Assembly: GCF_016127015.1 (NCBI RefSeq)
Contig: NZ_CP065972.1
Location: 496,001 to 560,000 of the forward strand
Origin: Corynebacterium tuberculostearicum
GTDB taxonomy: Bacteria; Actinomycetota; Actinomycetes; Mycobacteriales; Mycobacteriaceae
Length of the DNA stretch: 64,000 nucleotides
Direction of reading: 5' to 3'
Position numbers and translations under genes: made by a program. The notes below the pieces were generated by a model. That model was not told the origin of the DNA. It was given only the letters and a program-made list of their open reading frames with translations, and did no database searches. Shown in pieces: positions 54,228 to 61,926 of this stretch (within the stretch, counting starts at the first letter, position 1; the number at the start of each line of letters is the position of its first letter).

Positions 54228-55088
54228 TTAGGGACAAGTACAGCCGGGGCCGCAGCCGGGCTCTCCATAGCGGGTGGTATTAGAAATATGTCCCAAGCCT
54301 TCGATGGAGATGGTGACGTTCTGGCCGTCCTCGATAAATTGTTGCGGGATGCGGGCAAAACCCACGCCCTCCGGTGTTCCGGTAACGATGACGTCGCCTG
54401 GATTGAGTGGGTAGAGCTGCGAGCAGAACTCTATGAGCTCAGCTACGGAAAAGATGAGGTCATCGGTATTATCGCGCTGCCTTTCCTCACCACCTACGGT
54501 AGTGGTGAGGACAGCTCCGGACCCCGGTGACCACTCATCCGCGGTGGTAAGCCAAGGGCCGAAGCCGGCTGTGCGATAAAACGATTTGCCGGCATGGAAC
54601 TGGCTAGTTTGGCGCTGGAAGTCACGCAGCGTGTAGTCATTCATGATGGCGTAGCCGGCCACATAATTCAGTGCCTCGTCGCAGGTGACACGGTGGGCGC
54701 GCTCGCCGATGATGACCGCCAATTCTCCCTCATAATCCAGCTTCCGTGTGCCATATTCGGGAATGAAGACATCATCATAGGGGCCGGTGAGGGCATCGGC
54801 GAACTTGATGAACAAGGTGGGATGTTCGGGGAATTCGCGTCCCATCTCGCGAATGTGCTTGGCGTAATTGAGCCCAACACAGATGACTTTGCCGGGAGTT
54901 GGTACGACAGCCTCCAGGTCGGCGTGGTCGAAGACCACGGGCTCGCCGGAAAGCTGGGCGGCCTTGCGCCAATCTTCACTGCGCAGCAGCTGGCCGACAT
55001 CTTCATAATCCAATTCAACACCCACGTTATCGCCGTCGATGCGGATAGCGGAAGTTCCAAAGCCAGTGCGTAGGGTAGCCAATTTCAT
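54228..55088 (-). CDS. Fumarylacetoacetate hydrolase family protein
   Basis: The 286-residue protein has the FAH fold, used by acylpyruvases, hydratases and decarboxylases. KVICVGLNYAKHIREMG, LDYEGELAVIIG (metal-binding glutamates) and PGDVIVTGTPEGVGFAR are all present. The C-terminus is unusual: it ends GEPGCGPGCTCP with three cysteines. TAGGAT (55096-55101, minus strand) lies 7 bases before the ATG, overlapping the pth stop, so the gene has its own leaderless promoter. The substrate is unknown. Confidence 0.87.
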   Translation of the reverse strand: MKLATLRTGFGTSAIRIDGDNVGVELDYEDVGQLLRSEDWRKAAQLSGEPVVFDHADLEAVVPTPGKVICVGLNYAKHIREMGREFPEHPTLFIKFADALTGPYDDVFIPEYGTRKLDYEGELAVIIGERAHRVTCDEALNYVAGYAIMNDYTLRDFQRQTSQFHAGKSFYRTAGFGPWLTTADEWSPGSGAVLTTTVGGEERQRDNTDDLIFSVAELIEFCSQLYPLNPGDVIVTGTPEGVGFARIPQQFIEDGQNVTISIEGLGHISNTTRYGEPGCGPGCTCP

Positions 55089-55093
55089 GGCGA

Positions 55094-55624
55094 CTATCCT
55101 ACGCGCAAGATTTCCTCGACTGCGTCGGCGCAAAGGATGGGGATTTCTGCCTTTTCCTGCTTTGCCCAAGGCTTGAGCACAAACGACGCAGGGTCCATGC
55201 GCCCCGGTGGGCGCCCGATTCCTATTGAAAGGCGTTGGTAGTCTTTGGTGCCCAGGGACTTTGTGGTTGAACGCAACCCATTGTGGCCATGGTCGCCGCC
55301 GCCTTTGCGGAGCTTAATGGTGCCGAAATCGAGTTCTAGCTCATCGTGGATAACGATGATGTCAGCGGCGGAGAGATGAAAGTATAGGGCCAAAGCCTTG
55401 ATCGGCCCGCCGGAGAGGTTCATATAGGACCGTGGCTTTGCGCAGATAATTTTGCGGCCGCCAGCTATGCCCTCAGCGACTTCGGTATTGGTCTTTTTGT
55501 GTACCGAAAAGCTGCTCATGAGCTCTCCTGCGAGTTCATCTGCCACATCGAAGCCGATATTGTGCCGGGTGCCTGCGTACTTGGGGCCGGGGTTGCCAAG
55601 GCCTACTACGAGAAGTGGAGTCAC
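55094..55624 (-). CDS. pth: Peptidyl-tRNA hydrolase (second copy)
   Basis: The 176-residue enzyme has VVGLGNPGPKYAGTRHNIGF with catalytic His21, IVIHDELELDFG and GGDHGHNGLRS. It is shorter than the first copy by an N-terminal extension. The start is a GTG at 55624 with a weak GACAAT box 7 bases upstream. Here it follows rplY across a terminator, as pth does in mycobacteria and C. glutamicum, so this is the ancestral copy and the one at 45798 is probably the extra. Confidence 0.9.
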   Translation of the reverse strand: MTPLLVVGLGNPGPKYAGTRHNIGFDVADELAGELMSSFSVHKKTNTEVAEGIAGGRKIICAKPRSYMNLSGGPIKALALYFHLSAADIIVIHDELELDFGTIKLRKGGGDHGHNGLRSTTKSLGTKDYQRLSIGIGRPPGRMDPASFVLKPWAKQEKAEIPILCADAVEEILRVG

Positions 55625-55650
55625 GCGCTCAATTGTCTCATAGGCAGAGA

Positions 55651-55695
55651 GAAAAACGGCAAGGCCGCCGCGAGAAGCGAATCTCACGGCGGCCT
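55651..55695 (-). terminator. Intrinsic terminator after rplY
   Basis: On the minus strand, AGGCCGCCG (55695 to 55687) pairs with CGGCGGCCT (55670 to 55662), with extra pairing in the loop, and a T-run lies at 55655-55651. Confidence 0.75.
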
Positions 55696-55716
55696 ATGCG
55701 TGTGAAGGGGAGGGGA

Positions 55717-56367
55717 TTACTCCTTGGAGTCGGAGGACTCTTCGCCCTCGTCGACGGACTCGGCGCCAGCGTCAGCGCCGCCTTCCTCAGCAGCCTCGGC
55801 TGCTTCCTCGAGCTCCTCATCAACCTCAGGCAGGGAGATGGAGACGATAACGGTGTCTTCCTCTGCTACCAGGGTGGTGCCTTCCGGCATAGTGACGTCG
55901 GCAGCGGTGATAACTGCACCGTCCTCGAGGCCCTCGATGGAAACCTCGATCTCCTCCGGAATGTTCAGTACGTCTGCCTCAACCAGCAGTACGTCAGCAT
56001 CCTGGATGTGCATGGTGCCTGGGGCCGGCTCGCCGGTCAGGGTAACCGGAACCTCAACCTCAACCTTCTCGCCGCGCTTAATAGCCAGCAGGTCAACGTG
56101 GTCGATGTCGAAGGTCAGGACGTTCTGGTCAACGTGCTTAACCATGGTCAGGTACTGCTCGCCGTCAATCTCCAGCTCCAGAACGGCGTTGACGCCGTTG
56201 TTGCGGACGAGGGACTGGATGTCCAGCAGCGGAACTGCGAAGTGGACCGGCTCCTGGTGGGAACCGTAGATGACGCCTGGAACCTTCCACTCGCGACGCA
56301 GGCGGCGTGCGACACCCTTGCCAAATTCGGTACGTGCTTCAGCCTTAATTACTGGGCGCTGTGCCAT
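55717..56367 (-). CDS. rplY: 50S ribosomal protein L25/general stress protein Ctc
   Basis: The 216-residue protein has an L25 domain (about residues 1-92) that binds 5S rRNA, a Ctc domain (about 95-180) and a glutamate-rich tail (about 180-216). RTEFGKGVARRLRREWKVPGV starts the L25 part. The two-domain form is the Ctc/TL5 type. AAGGAG lies 8 bases before the ATG. It has its own promoter and a leader of about 90 bases with a hairpin. Confidence 0.93.
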   Translation of the reverse strand: MAQRPVIKAEARTEFGKGVARRLRREWKVPGVIYGSHQEPVHFAVPLLDIQSLVRNNGVNAVLELEIDGEQYLTMVKHVDQNVLTFDIDHVDLLAIKRGEKVEVEVPVTLTGEPAPGTMHIQDADVLLVEADVLNIPEEIEVSIEGLEDGAVITAADVTMPEGTTLVAEEDTVIVSISLPEVDEELEEAAEAAEEGGADAGAESVDEGEESSDSKE

Positions 56368-56622
56368 GCTTCGTTCTCCTTAGTTAAAGTAGTGCGGCGC
56401 GGCCAACGCGATAAAAACGACGAAAGCCTGCCGATGGACGTCTTGGACGAGTCATCGCAGGCGTATATAAAAAGCAACATGCTCTAACTTCAATCGCGTC
56501 GATAACGGCTTCCTCATCCTGAGGTCGCCCTCGCCGAGACTGAGTTAGATTAGCACGTGTGCCGGTAACAAATCAAAAGCCGCCGAAGTAAATTCTCGGC
56601 GGCTAGTGATAGTAGAACATGT
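56368..56622 (-). promoter_or_regulatory. rplY promoter and leader hairpin, prs terminator
   Basis: The 255-base gap holds three elements on the minus strand. A prs terminator (GCCGCCGA/TCGGCGGC, 56603 to 56579) is followed by TTTT. A promoter has -35 TTGAAG (56488-56493) and -10 TATATA (56464-56469) with an 18-base spacer. The leader of about 90 bases contains a hairpin (CCTGCGATG against CATCGGCAGG with one bulge and an inner CGTC/GACG stem), followed after nine bases by TTTTT. The hairpin could allow attenuation. Confidence 0.55.
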
Positions 56623-57597
56623 TTAGGCGCGGTCGAAAAGGGTGGTCACGGAACCATTCTCAAAGATCTCGTGGATGGTCTGTGCCAAAAGCGGTGCGAT
56701 GGACAGCACCGTGAGGTTGGACCAGCCTTCGGTGGACTGCGGCAGGGTATCGGTGGTGATAACCTCTTCCGCGCCGCACTCGGAGAGGCGCTCGCGGGCA
56801 GGGTCAGAGAAGACGCCGTGGGTGCAGGCGATGATGACCTTCTTGGCGCCCGCATCCTTGAGTACGCGTACGGCGCCGGCGATGGTGCCACCGGTGTCAA
56901 TCATGTCGTCGAGAAGCACGCAGTCTTTGCCCTCTACATCGCCGACCACGCGGTTGGACACCGTCTTATTGGCCTCGGTATTGGAGCGGGTCTTGTGCAC
57001 GAAGGCTAGCGGGGCATCACCCAAGTCGTGGGCCCACTTTTCCGCGACCTTCACGCGGCCGGCATCCGGGGAGACCACGGTGATGTTATCGGTGGCGTAC
57101 TTGGACTTGATGTAATCGGTCAAGATGGGCTGAGCGTGCATGTGATCGACCGGGCCATCGAAGAAGCCCTGGATCTGATCGGTGTGCAGGTCCACGGACA
57201 CGATGCGGTCCGCACCAGCAGCCTGCAGAAGGTCTGCCACTAGGCGGGCGGAAATTGGCTCGCGGCCCAGGTGCTTCTTATCCTGGCGTGCATATGGATA
57301 GAAGGGCAGGATGGCGGTGATGCGCTTAGCGGAGCCGCGCTTGAGAGCATCGATCATGATGAGCTGCTCCATTAGCCACTTGTTGAGCGGCTGGGTGTGA
57401 GACTGCATTACGAAGCAGTCGGCGCCGCGCACGGACTCTTCAAAGCGAATGAAGATTTCGCCGTTAGCGAAGTCGCGGGCGGTGGTAGGAACCAGATCGG
57501 TCTTGAGCTCCTTAGCCACAGCCTCCGCCAACTCTGGGTGTGCACGCCCAGAGAAGAGCTTCATGTTCTTGCTGCTACCAGTTACCTTGCCAGTCAT
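56623..57597 (-). CDS. prs: Ribose-phosphate pyrophosphokinase
   Basis: The 324-residue enzyme makes PRPP from ribose 5-phosphate and ATP for nucleotide, histidine and tryptophan synthesis, and in this group also for the arabinose donor of the cell wall. KLFSGRAHPELAEAVA, PFYPYARQDKKH, VVSPDAGRV and the PRPP loop LLDDMIDTGGT are present. It follows glmU by 15 bases, so the two form an operon, as in mycobacteria. Confidence 0.95.
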   Translation of the reverse strand: MTGKVTGSSKNMKLFSGRAHPELAEAVAKELKTDLVPTTARDFANGEIFIRFEESVRGADCFVMQSHTQPLNKWLMEQLIMIDALKRGSAKRITAILPFYPYARQDKKHLGREPISARLVADLLQAAGADRIVSVDLHTDQIQGFFDGPVDHMHAQPILTDYIKSKYATDNITVVSPDAGRVKVAEKWAHDLGDAPLAFVHKTRSNTEANKTVSNRVVGDVEGKDCVLLDDMIDTGGTIAGAVRVLKDAGAKKVIIACTHGVFSDPARERLSECGAEEVITTDTLPQSTEGWSNLTVLSIAPLLAQTIHEIFENGSVTTLFDRA

Positions 57598-57612
57598 GGG
57601 AGAATATGCCCC

Positions 57613-59058
57613 TTACTTTTCGTTGTCCTGCGCACGGGCTGCGGCATCAGCCGCGGGAGTACCCGGACGCTTCTTTTGAACCCAGCCCTCGATGTTGCGC
57701 TGTTTGCCACCGGAGACTGCGAGTGCTCCCGCAGGAACATCGTCTTTAATAACTGTACCCGCACCGGAGTATGCGCCATCACCGACATTGACCGGAGCGA
57801 TAAACATTGTGTCAGAACCGGTGCGCACGTGGCTGCCGATGGTGGTGTGGTGCTTGTTCACGCCGTCGTAGTTCACAAAGACGGAGGAGGCGCCGATATT
57901 GGACTGCTCGCCCACGGTGGCATCGCCGATATAGGTCAGGTGCGGAACCTTGGAGCCGCGGCCAATCTGGGCGTTCTTTGCCTCTACGAAGCCGCCGAGC
58001 TTTCCGTCCTCGCCCACCACGGTCTTCGGGCGGATATAGGTAAACGGGCCGACCTTAGCGTTGGTACCAATGACGGAATCGCTGCCATGGGTGCGCACGA
58101 CAGAAGCGCCCTCGCCCACCTGCATATTGGTCAAGGTGGTGTCGGGGCCGATCTCGGCGTTATCGGCGATGCTGGTAGCGCCCCACAACTGCGTGCCGGG
58201 GTGGATAATGACATCGGAACCCACGGTGACGTTGACCCCAATCCAGGTGGTTTCCGGATCCACGATGGTGGCCCCTCCGCGCATCGCTTTTTCTACCATG
58301 CGGCGGTTGAGCTCACGGCCGGCAGCGGCAAGCTGCACGCGGTCATTGACGCCCGCGAGTTCGGCCGGATCTGCTGCTACGTGCGCGCCGACGCCGTGCC
58401 CAGCGGTACGGGCAATCTCAAGCACATCGGTGATATACAGCTCGCCTTGGGCGTTATTGGAGTCGAGCTTCTGGAGGGCATCGGCAAGCACGCGCCCATC
58501 AAAGGCGAAAACGCCGGAATTGACCTCATTGACCCGGCGCTGTTCTTCGGTGGCATCCTTTTGCTCCACGATGGCAGACACGCTGCCATCCTCAGCGCGA
58601 ATGATGCGGCCGTAACCGGTCGGGTCATCGAGGCGCATCGAGAGCACAGTGACCGCGTTGCCCTGCTCGGTGTGGGTGGCGCGCAGGCCCTCGATGGTTT
58701 CTGGGGTAAGCAGCGGGACGTCGCCGTTGGTGACAATGACGGTTCCCTCGAAGTCCGGAATCGGCTCCAAGCCGCAGGCCACGGCATGACCGGTGCCCAG
58801 CTGCTCCTCTTGCACCGCCTGCAGTACCTCGCAGTCCAGCTCTTGGGCGATGGCATCCACGGCGGGGGCGACCTGATCGCGCTGGTGGCCCACCACCGTC
58901 ACGATGCGCTCCGGGTTGATCCCGGCCGCAGCATGCAGAGCGTGGCCGAGCAAGGTGCGACCGCCAATCTCATGCAAGGTCTTCTGCTTGGTGGACTTCA
59001 TGCGGGTGCCGGCGCCAGCCGCAAGGACGACGACAGCACACGAGGTTGTTGCTACCAC
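57613..59058 (-). CDS. glmU: Bifunctional GlcNAc-1-phosphate uridyltransferase/glucosamine-1-phosphate acetyltransferase
   Basis: The 481-residue enzyme makes UDP-GlcNAc in two steps. An N-terminal nucleotidyltransferase domain has [16 protein letters not shown] (residues 11-26), and a C-terminal left-handed beta helix has hexapeptide repeats and [13 protein letters not shown]. The start is a GTG at 59058 with AGGAG 11 bases upstream. A large open frame on the opposite strand across this gene is an artefact of codon composition. Confidence 0.95.
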   Translation of the reverse strand: MVATTSCAVVVLAAGAGTRMKSTKQKTLHEIGGRTLLGHALHAAAGINPERIVTVVGHQRDQVAPAVDAIAQELDCEVLQAVQEEQLGTGHAVACGLEPIPDFEGTVIVTNGDVPLLTPETIEGLRATHTEQGNAVTVLSMRLDDPTGYGRIIRAEDGSVSAIVEQKDATEEQRRVNEVNSGVFAFDGRVLADALQKLDSNNAQGELYITDVLEIARTAGHGVGAHVAADPAELAGVNDRVQLAAAGRELNRRMVEKAMRGGATIVDPETTWIGVNVTVGSDVIIHPGTQLWGATSIADNAEIGPDTTLTNMQVGEGASVVRTHGSDSVIGTNAKVGPFTYIRPKTVVGEDGKLGGFVEAKNAQIGRGSKVPHLTYIGDATVGEQSNIGASSVFVNYDGVNKHHTTIGSHVRTGSDTMFIAPVNVGDGAYSGAGTVIKDDVPAGALAVSGGKQRNIEGWVQKKRPGTPAADAAARAQDNEK

Positions 59059-59126
59059 GGGTTATTGAACTCCTGGGGGTCGAGTCTGATTCTTATCCGG
59101 ACTACATCCTATAGCCCAAGTGCGAT

Positions 59127-60323
59127 TTATGTGTGAGAAACCTCTTTCAGGCCGCGGGCGCGCCACACCCCGAGGAAACCAATGAGGGCAAGGAAGAGCA
59201 GCGCTGCCTCAGGTCCGGCCAGTGCCACCACGGAGGAAATGCCACCGACGATGAGGAGGATAATGCCCATCATCGTATTGGCCGCACCCACATACTGCGT
59301 GCGCTTATCGCCGCCGGCCATATCCACCACGTAGGTCTTTCGCGCCACGCGAATGGCCGTGTGCGCTAGGTTCACGGCGAAGAAGCCAATCGGCATGACC
59401 CAGGCATTGACCGCATCCGGTGCCCAGTGCGAGCTGGCGACCAAAAGCACCAGCACGACGGAAGCCACGGCCGCGCCCACGGCCATGGTGTTCTTAGAAG
59501 ACTTATCCGAATACACCCCGGAGATACGCCCGCCCACCAGGGAGGCTAGGCCGGAAGCAAGCACGAATCCGTAGAGCCCGGCAAGGTTGCTGCTGAGCAG
59601 CACAATAAAAGAGGTAGATAGCGCCGAAACGAGCAGCAGCGCGCGGACGATGACGAAGTTGCGAAATTGGCCGTCGCTAATAAAAAGCTGCCAGGTATCT
59701 TGCCACCAGCGCTTATCGATGCCCCCTTCGGTTTCCTCTGGCACCGGCTCATCCACGCCCGAAAAGACCCACGCGGCAATGGCCCACGTGGCCGCACCAA
59801 TGGCGAGGACCGTGCCCATCATGGGAATGCTGAGCTCGCCCAAAAAGTAGAGGATAATGCCGGTCAGCAACGTAGCGCCGCCACCGAGGGCTGCCGCGCT
59901 ACCGGTCACCCGGCCGCGCGCACCCTTAGAAATGGTGCGCGCCTGCACGTCCTTGCCCGCAATCGAGCACAGCGCGCGGAAGAGGGAAAGCGCCGCCAAG
60001 GCCACCAGCACCACCACACCCAATACCGCCCCGCGGGTAAAAAATGCCGCGAGCGCGATGACCGCGGCGGATACCGCTTGTCCCAGCGAACCGATAATCC
60101 ATAGGCGTTTGCGGGCCCTATGCGTAGTCACCCACGGGGTCAGCGCCGCCTGCGGCAGCATCGAACCGGATTCGCGGATAGGGGTGAGCAGGCCGGTAAA
60201 GAACGCAGGCACTCCGGCTGCACTAAAGAGCGCGGGCAGCACCGTCTTGGCAGCAACAATCTGATCGCCCAAGTTTTGCAGGCCATTGGACCAGATGAAA
60301 TACCGGGCATTGGATTTAGACAT
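59127..60323 (-). CDS. MFS-family transporter
   Basis: The 398-residue protein has about eleven or twelve membrane helices. NLGDQIVAAKTVLPALF lies in helix 1, and the short basic loops (THRARKRLW, SKGARGRVTGSAA) fit the major facilitator family. The order of charges suggests an exporter, but the substrate cannot be named. It lies upstream of glmU and divergent from the TRIC-like gene. Confidence 0.8.
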   Translation of the reverse strand: MSKSNARYFIWSNGLQNLGDQIVAAKTVLPALFSAAGVPAFFTGLLTPIRESGSMLPQAALTPWVTTHRARKRLWIIGSLGQAVSAAVIALAAFFTRGAVLGVVVLVALAALSLFRALCSIAGKDVQARTISKGARGRVTGSAAALGGGATLLTGIILYFLGELSIPMMGTVLAIGAATWAIAAWVFSGVDEPVPEETEGGIDKRWWQDTWQLFISDGQFRNFVIVRALLLVSALSTSFIVLLSSNLAGLYGFVLASGLASLVGGRISGVYSDKSSKNTMAVGAAVASVVLVLLVASSHWAPDAVNAWVMPIGFFAVNLAHTAIRVARKTYVVDMAGGDKRTQYVGAANTMMGIILLIVGGISSVVALAGPEAALLFLALIGFLGVWRARGLKEVSHT

Positions 60324-60445
60324 GAGAAATGCGATCTTTCAGAGGAACGAGTTGGTTAAATTAAAGCCATGCTGACACGCCGGAGAGTAAAACGCGGCCG
60401 CAGTCACGCCGAAATTCTACCCGCGCGGCAGGAGGTCTAAGAATC

Positions 60446-61162
60446 ATGCACGATGTCGATCCCCTCATCAATTCGCTCTACCAAGCTTTCGATCTTCTCG
60501 GCGTAGTTTTGAACGGCATCATTGGCGGCACCCTTGCCCGCCGCCGCGAATTCGACATTGTGGGCTTCGTGTTCCTCGCCCTCTTTTCAGGGCTAGCCGG
60601 CGGCATGATCCGTGACATGCTCATCGGGGATGGAGCAGCCGCAGCGATCTCAGACCCGTGGTACCTCGGCCTTGCTTGCTGCGGTGCACTCATTGCATTT
60701 CTTATCGATCTCAAGGGCAAGGCGTGGGAGCTATTCCGCGAACACGGCGATGCCATCATCCTCGGCGTGTGGTCCACCACCGGCTGTGTCAAGGCGCTCA
60801 CCCACGGCATGCCACTTATTCCCTGTGTCTTCCTTGGCGTGCTCACCGCAGTGGGCGGCGGAATGGTCCGCGATATTGCCTCCGGGGAAATCCCGTCCAT
60901 CTTTGGCGGCAGCCCCCTGTATGCCGTGCCCTCTATCCTCACCGGCATCGTCATGGTTACCTTTGCCGATTACGGACAGTTTGCACTCGGCATGGTGGTC
61001 GCGCCGATCGTCGGCAGTGGCATGGCGATTTTGTCCTATTGGCGTGGCTGGGTCCTGCCCCGCGCCGGTGTAGCCCCCGTTAACTACACCGCCGCCCAAG
61101 TGGCGGCGATTGCGAAGAAAGCCGAGCTCAAAGGTTTTCGCCGCGGTAGGAAGAAAAACTAA
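60446..61162 (+). CDS. TRIC/UPF0126 family membrane protein
   Basis: The 238-residue protein has seven membrane helices in two repeats with FSGLAGGMIRDMLIGD and LTAVGGGMVRDIASGEIPSIF, the glycine-rich UPF0126 signature. Bacterial members are related to trimeric intracellular cation channels. AGGAGG lies 10 bases before the ATG. A basic C-terminal tail follows the last helix. Confidence 0.87.
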   Translation: MHDVDPLINSLYQAFDLLGVVLNGIIGGTLARRREFDIVGFVFLALFSGLAGGMIRDMLIGDGAAAAISDPWYLGLACCGALIAFLIDLKGKAWELFREHGDAIILGVWSTTGCVKALTHGMPLIPCVFLGVLTAVGGGMVRDIASGEIPSIFGGSPLYAVPSILTGIVMVTFADYGQFALGMVVAPIVGSGMAILSYWRGWVLPRAGVAPVNYTAAQVAAIAKKAELKGFRRGRKKN

Positions 61163-61166
61163 AAAG

Positions 61167-61238
61167 CTTCCCCACCAGGACTCGAACCTAGAATGACGGT
61201 ACCAAAAACCGTAGTGTTGCCGATTACACCATGGGGAA
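61167..61238 (-). tRNA. tRNA-Gln (anticodon UUG)
   Basis: The 72-base sequence on the minus strand folds as a tRNA: acceptor stem TTCCCCA with TGGGGAA and discriminator G, an anticodon arm ACGGT-TTTTGGT-ACCGT with anticodon UUG, and a T-arm with TTCGAGT. CCA is not encoded. The D-arm ATGGTGTAATCGGCAACACT is typical of tRNA-Gln. A T-rich stretch follows at 61165-61161. Confidence 0.95.
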
Positions 61239-61320
61239 ACACAGCAAAAGCTGTAGGCATAGCCTACCTGACGCCCCCGGGTAAATCACAAATTGCGGGG
61301 CAAAGGATAGGGTAGAGGGC

Positions 61321-61926
61321 ATGGCTCGACAAAGGATGACCGGCCGGGAACGCCGCGAACAACTCATTTCCATCGGACGCGCCGCATTCGCGGAACTGGG
61401 TTTTGAAGGAACCACCGTCGAAGAGATCGCGGCACGCGCCGGGGTATCCAAACCCGTGGTCTATGAGCACTTCGGGGGCAAGGAAGGCCTCTACGCGGTG
61501 GTCGTGGACCGCGAGATGCTAGCACTGGAAAAGGTTATTACTGATTCCTTGGAGACCGGAAGCTGGCGCGAGCGCATCGAGCAGGCCGTCATGGCCATTT
61601 TGACCTATGTCGAGGAAGAAACTGATGGCTTTCTCATCCTGGTGCGCGATGCCAAGCCCGGCGACGAACGCAGCTTTTCCACGCTGTTGAATTCCGCGGT
61701 GGGACAGGTTTCCTATATCCTGCGAGAAGCATTCGAGCACCGTGGCATCGACCCAGATTTGGCGGATATTTACGGCCAAGCGTTGGTGGGGATGGTATCG
61801 ACTACCGCGCAATGGTGGCTGGATGAGCGCAACCCGGACAAGGAAGTCGTCGCCACGCACATTGTCAATCTATGTTGGAATGGTTTGTCCGGTATGGAAG
61901 TAAAGCCCAAGCTAGGAGGCAAATAG
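61321..61926 (+). CDS. TetR-family regulator upstream of mfd
   Basis: The 201-residue regulator has the N-terminal HTH IGRAAFAELGFEGTTVEEIAARAGVSKPVVYEHFGGKEGLY. A TetR gene directly before mfd is conserved in mycobacteria (Rv1019 type). TAGGGT (61308-61313) is 7 bases before the ATG, so the mRNA is probably leaderless. The stop touches the mfd ATG, so the two are co-transcribed. The ligand is unknown. Confidence 0.9.
   Translation: MARQRMTGRERREQLISIGRAAFAELGFEGTTVEEIAARAGVSKPVVYEHFGGKEGLYAVVVDREMLALEKVITDSLETGSWRERIEQAVMAILTYVEEETDGFLILVRDAKPGDERSFSTLLNSAVGQVSYILREAFEHRGIDPDLADIYGQALVGMVSTTAQWWLDERNPDKEVVATHIVNLCWNGLSGMEVKPKLGGK

Noticed and set aside
57397..59136. 579-codon open frame opposite prs and glmU
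   Set aside because: It spans two well-supported genes on the other strand and shows no protein motif.
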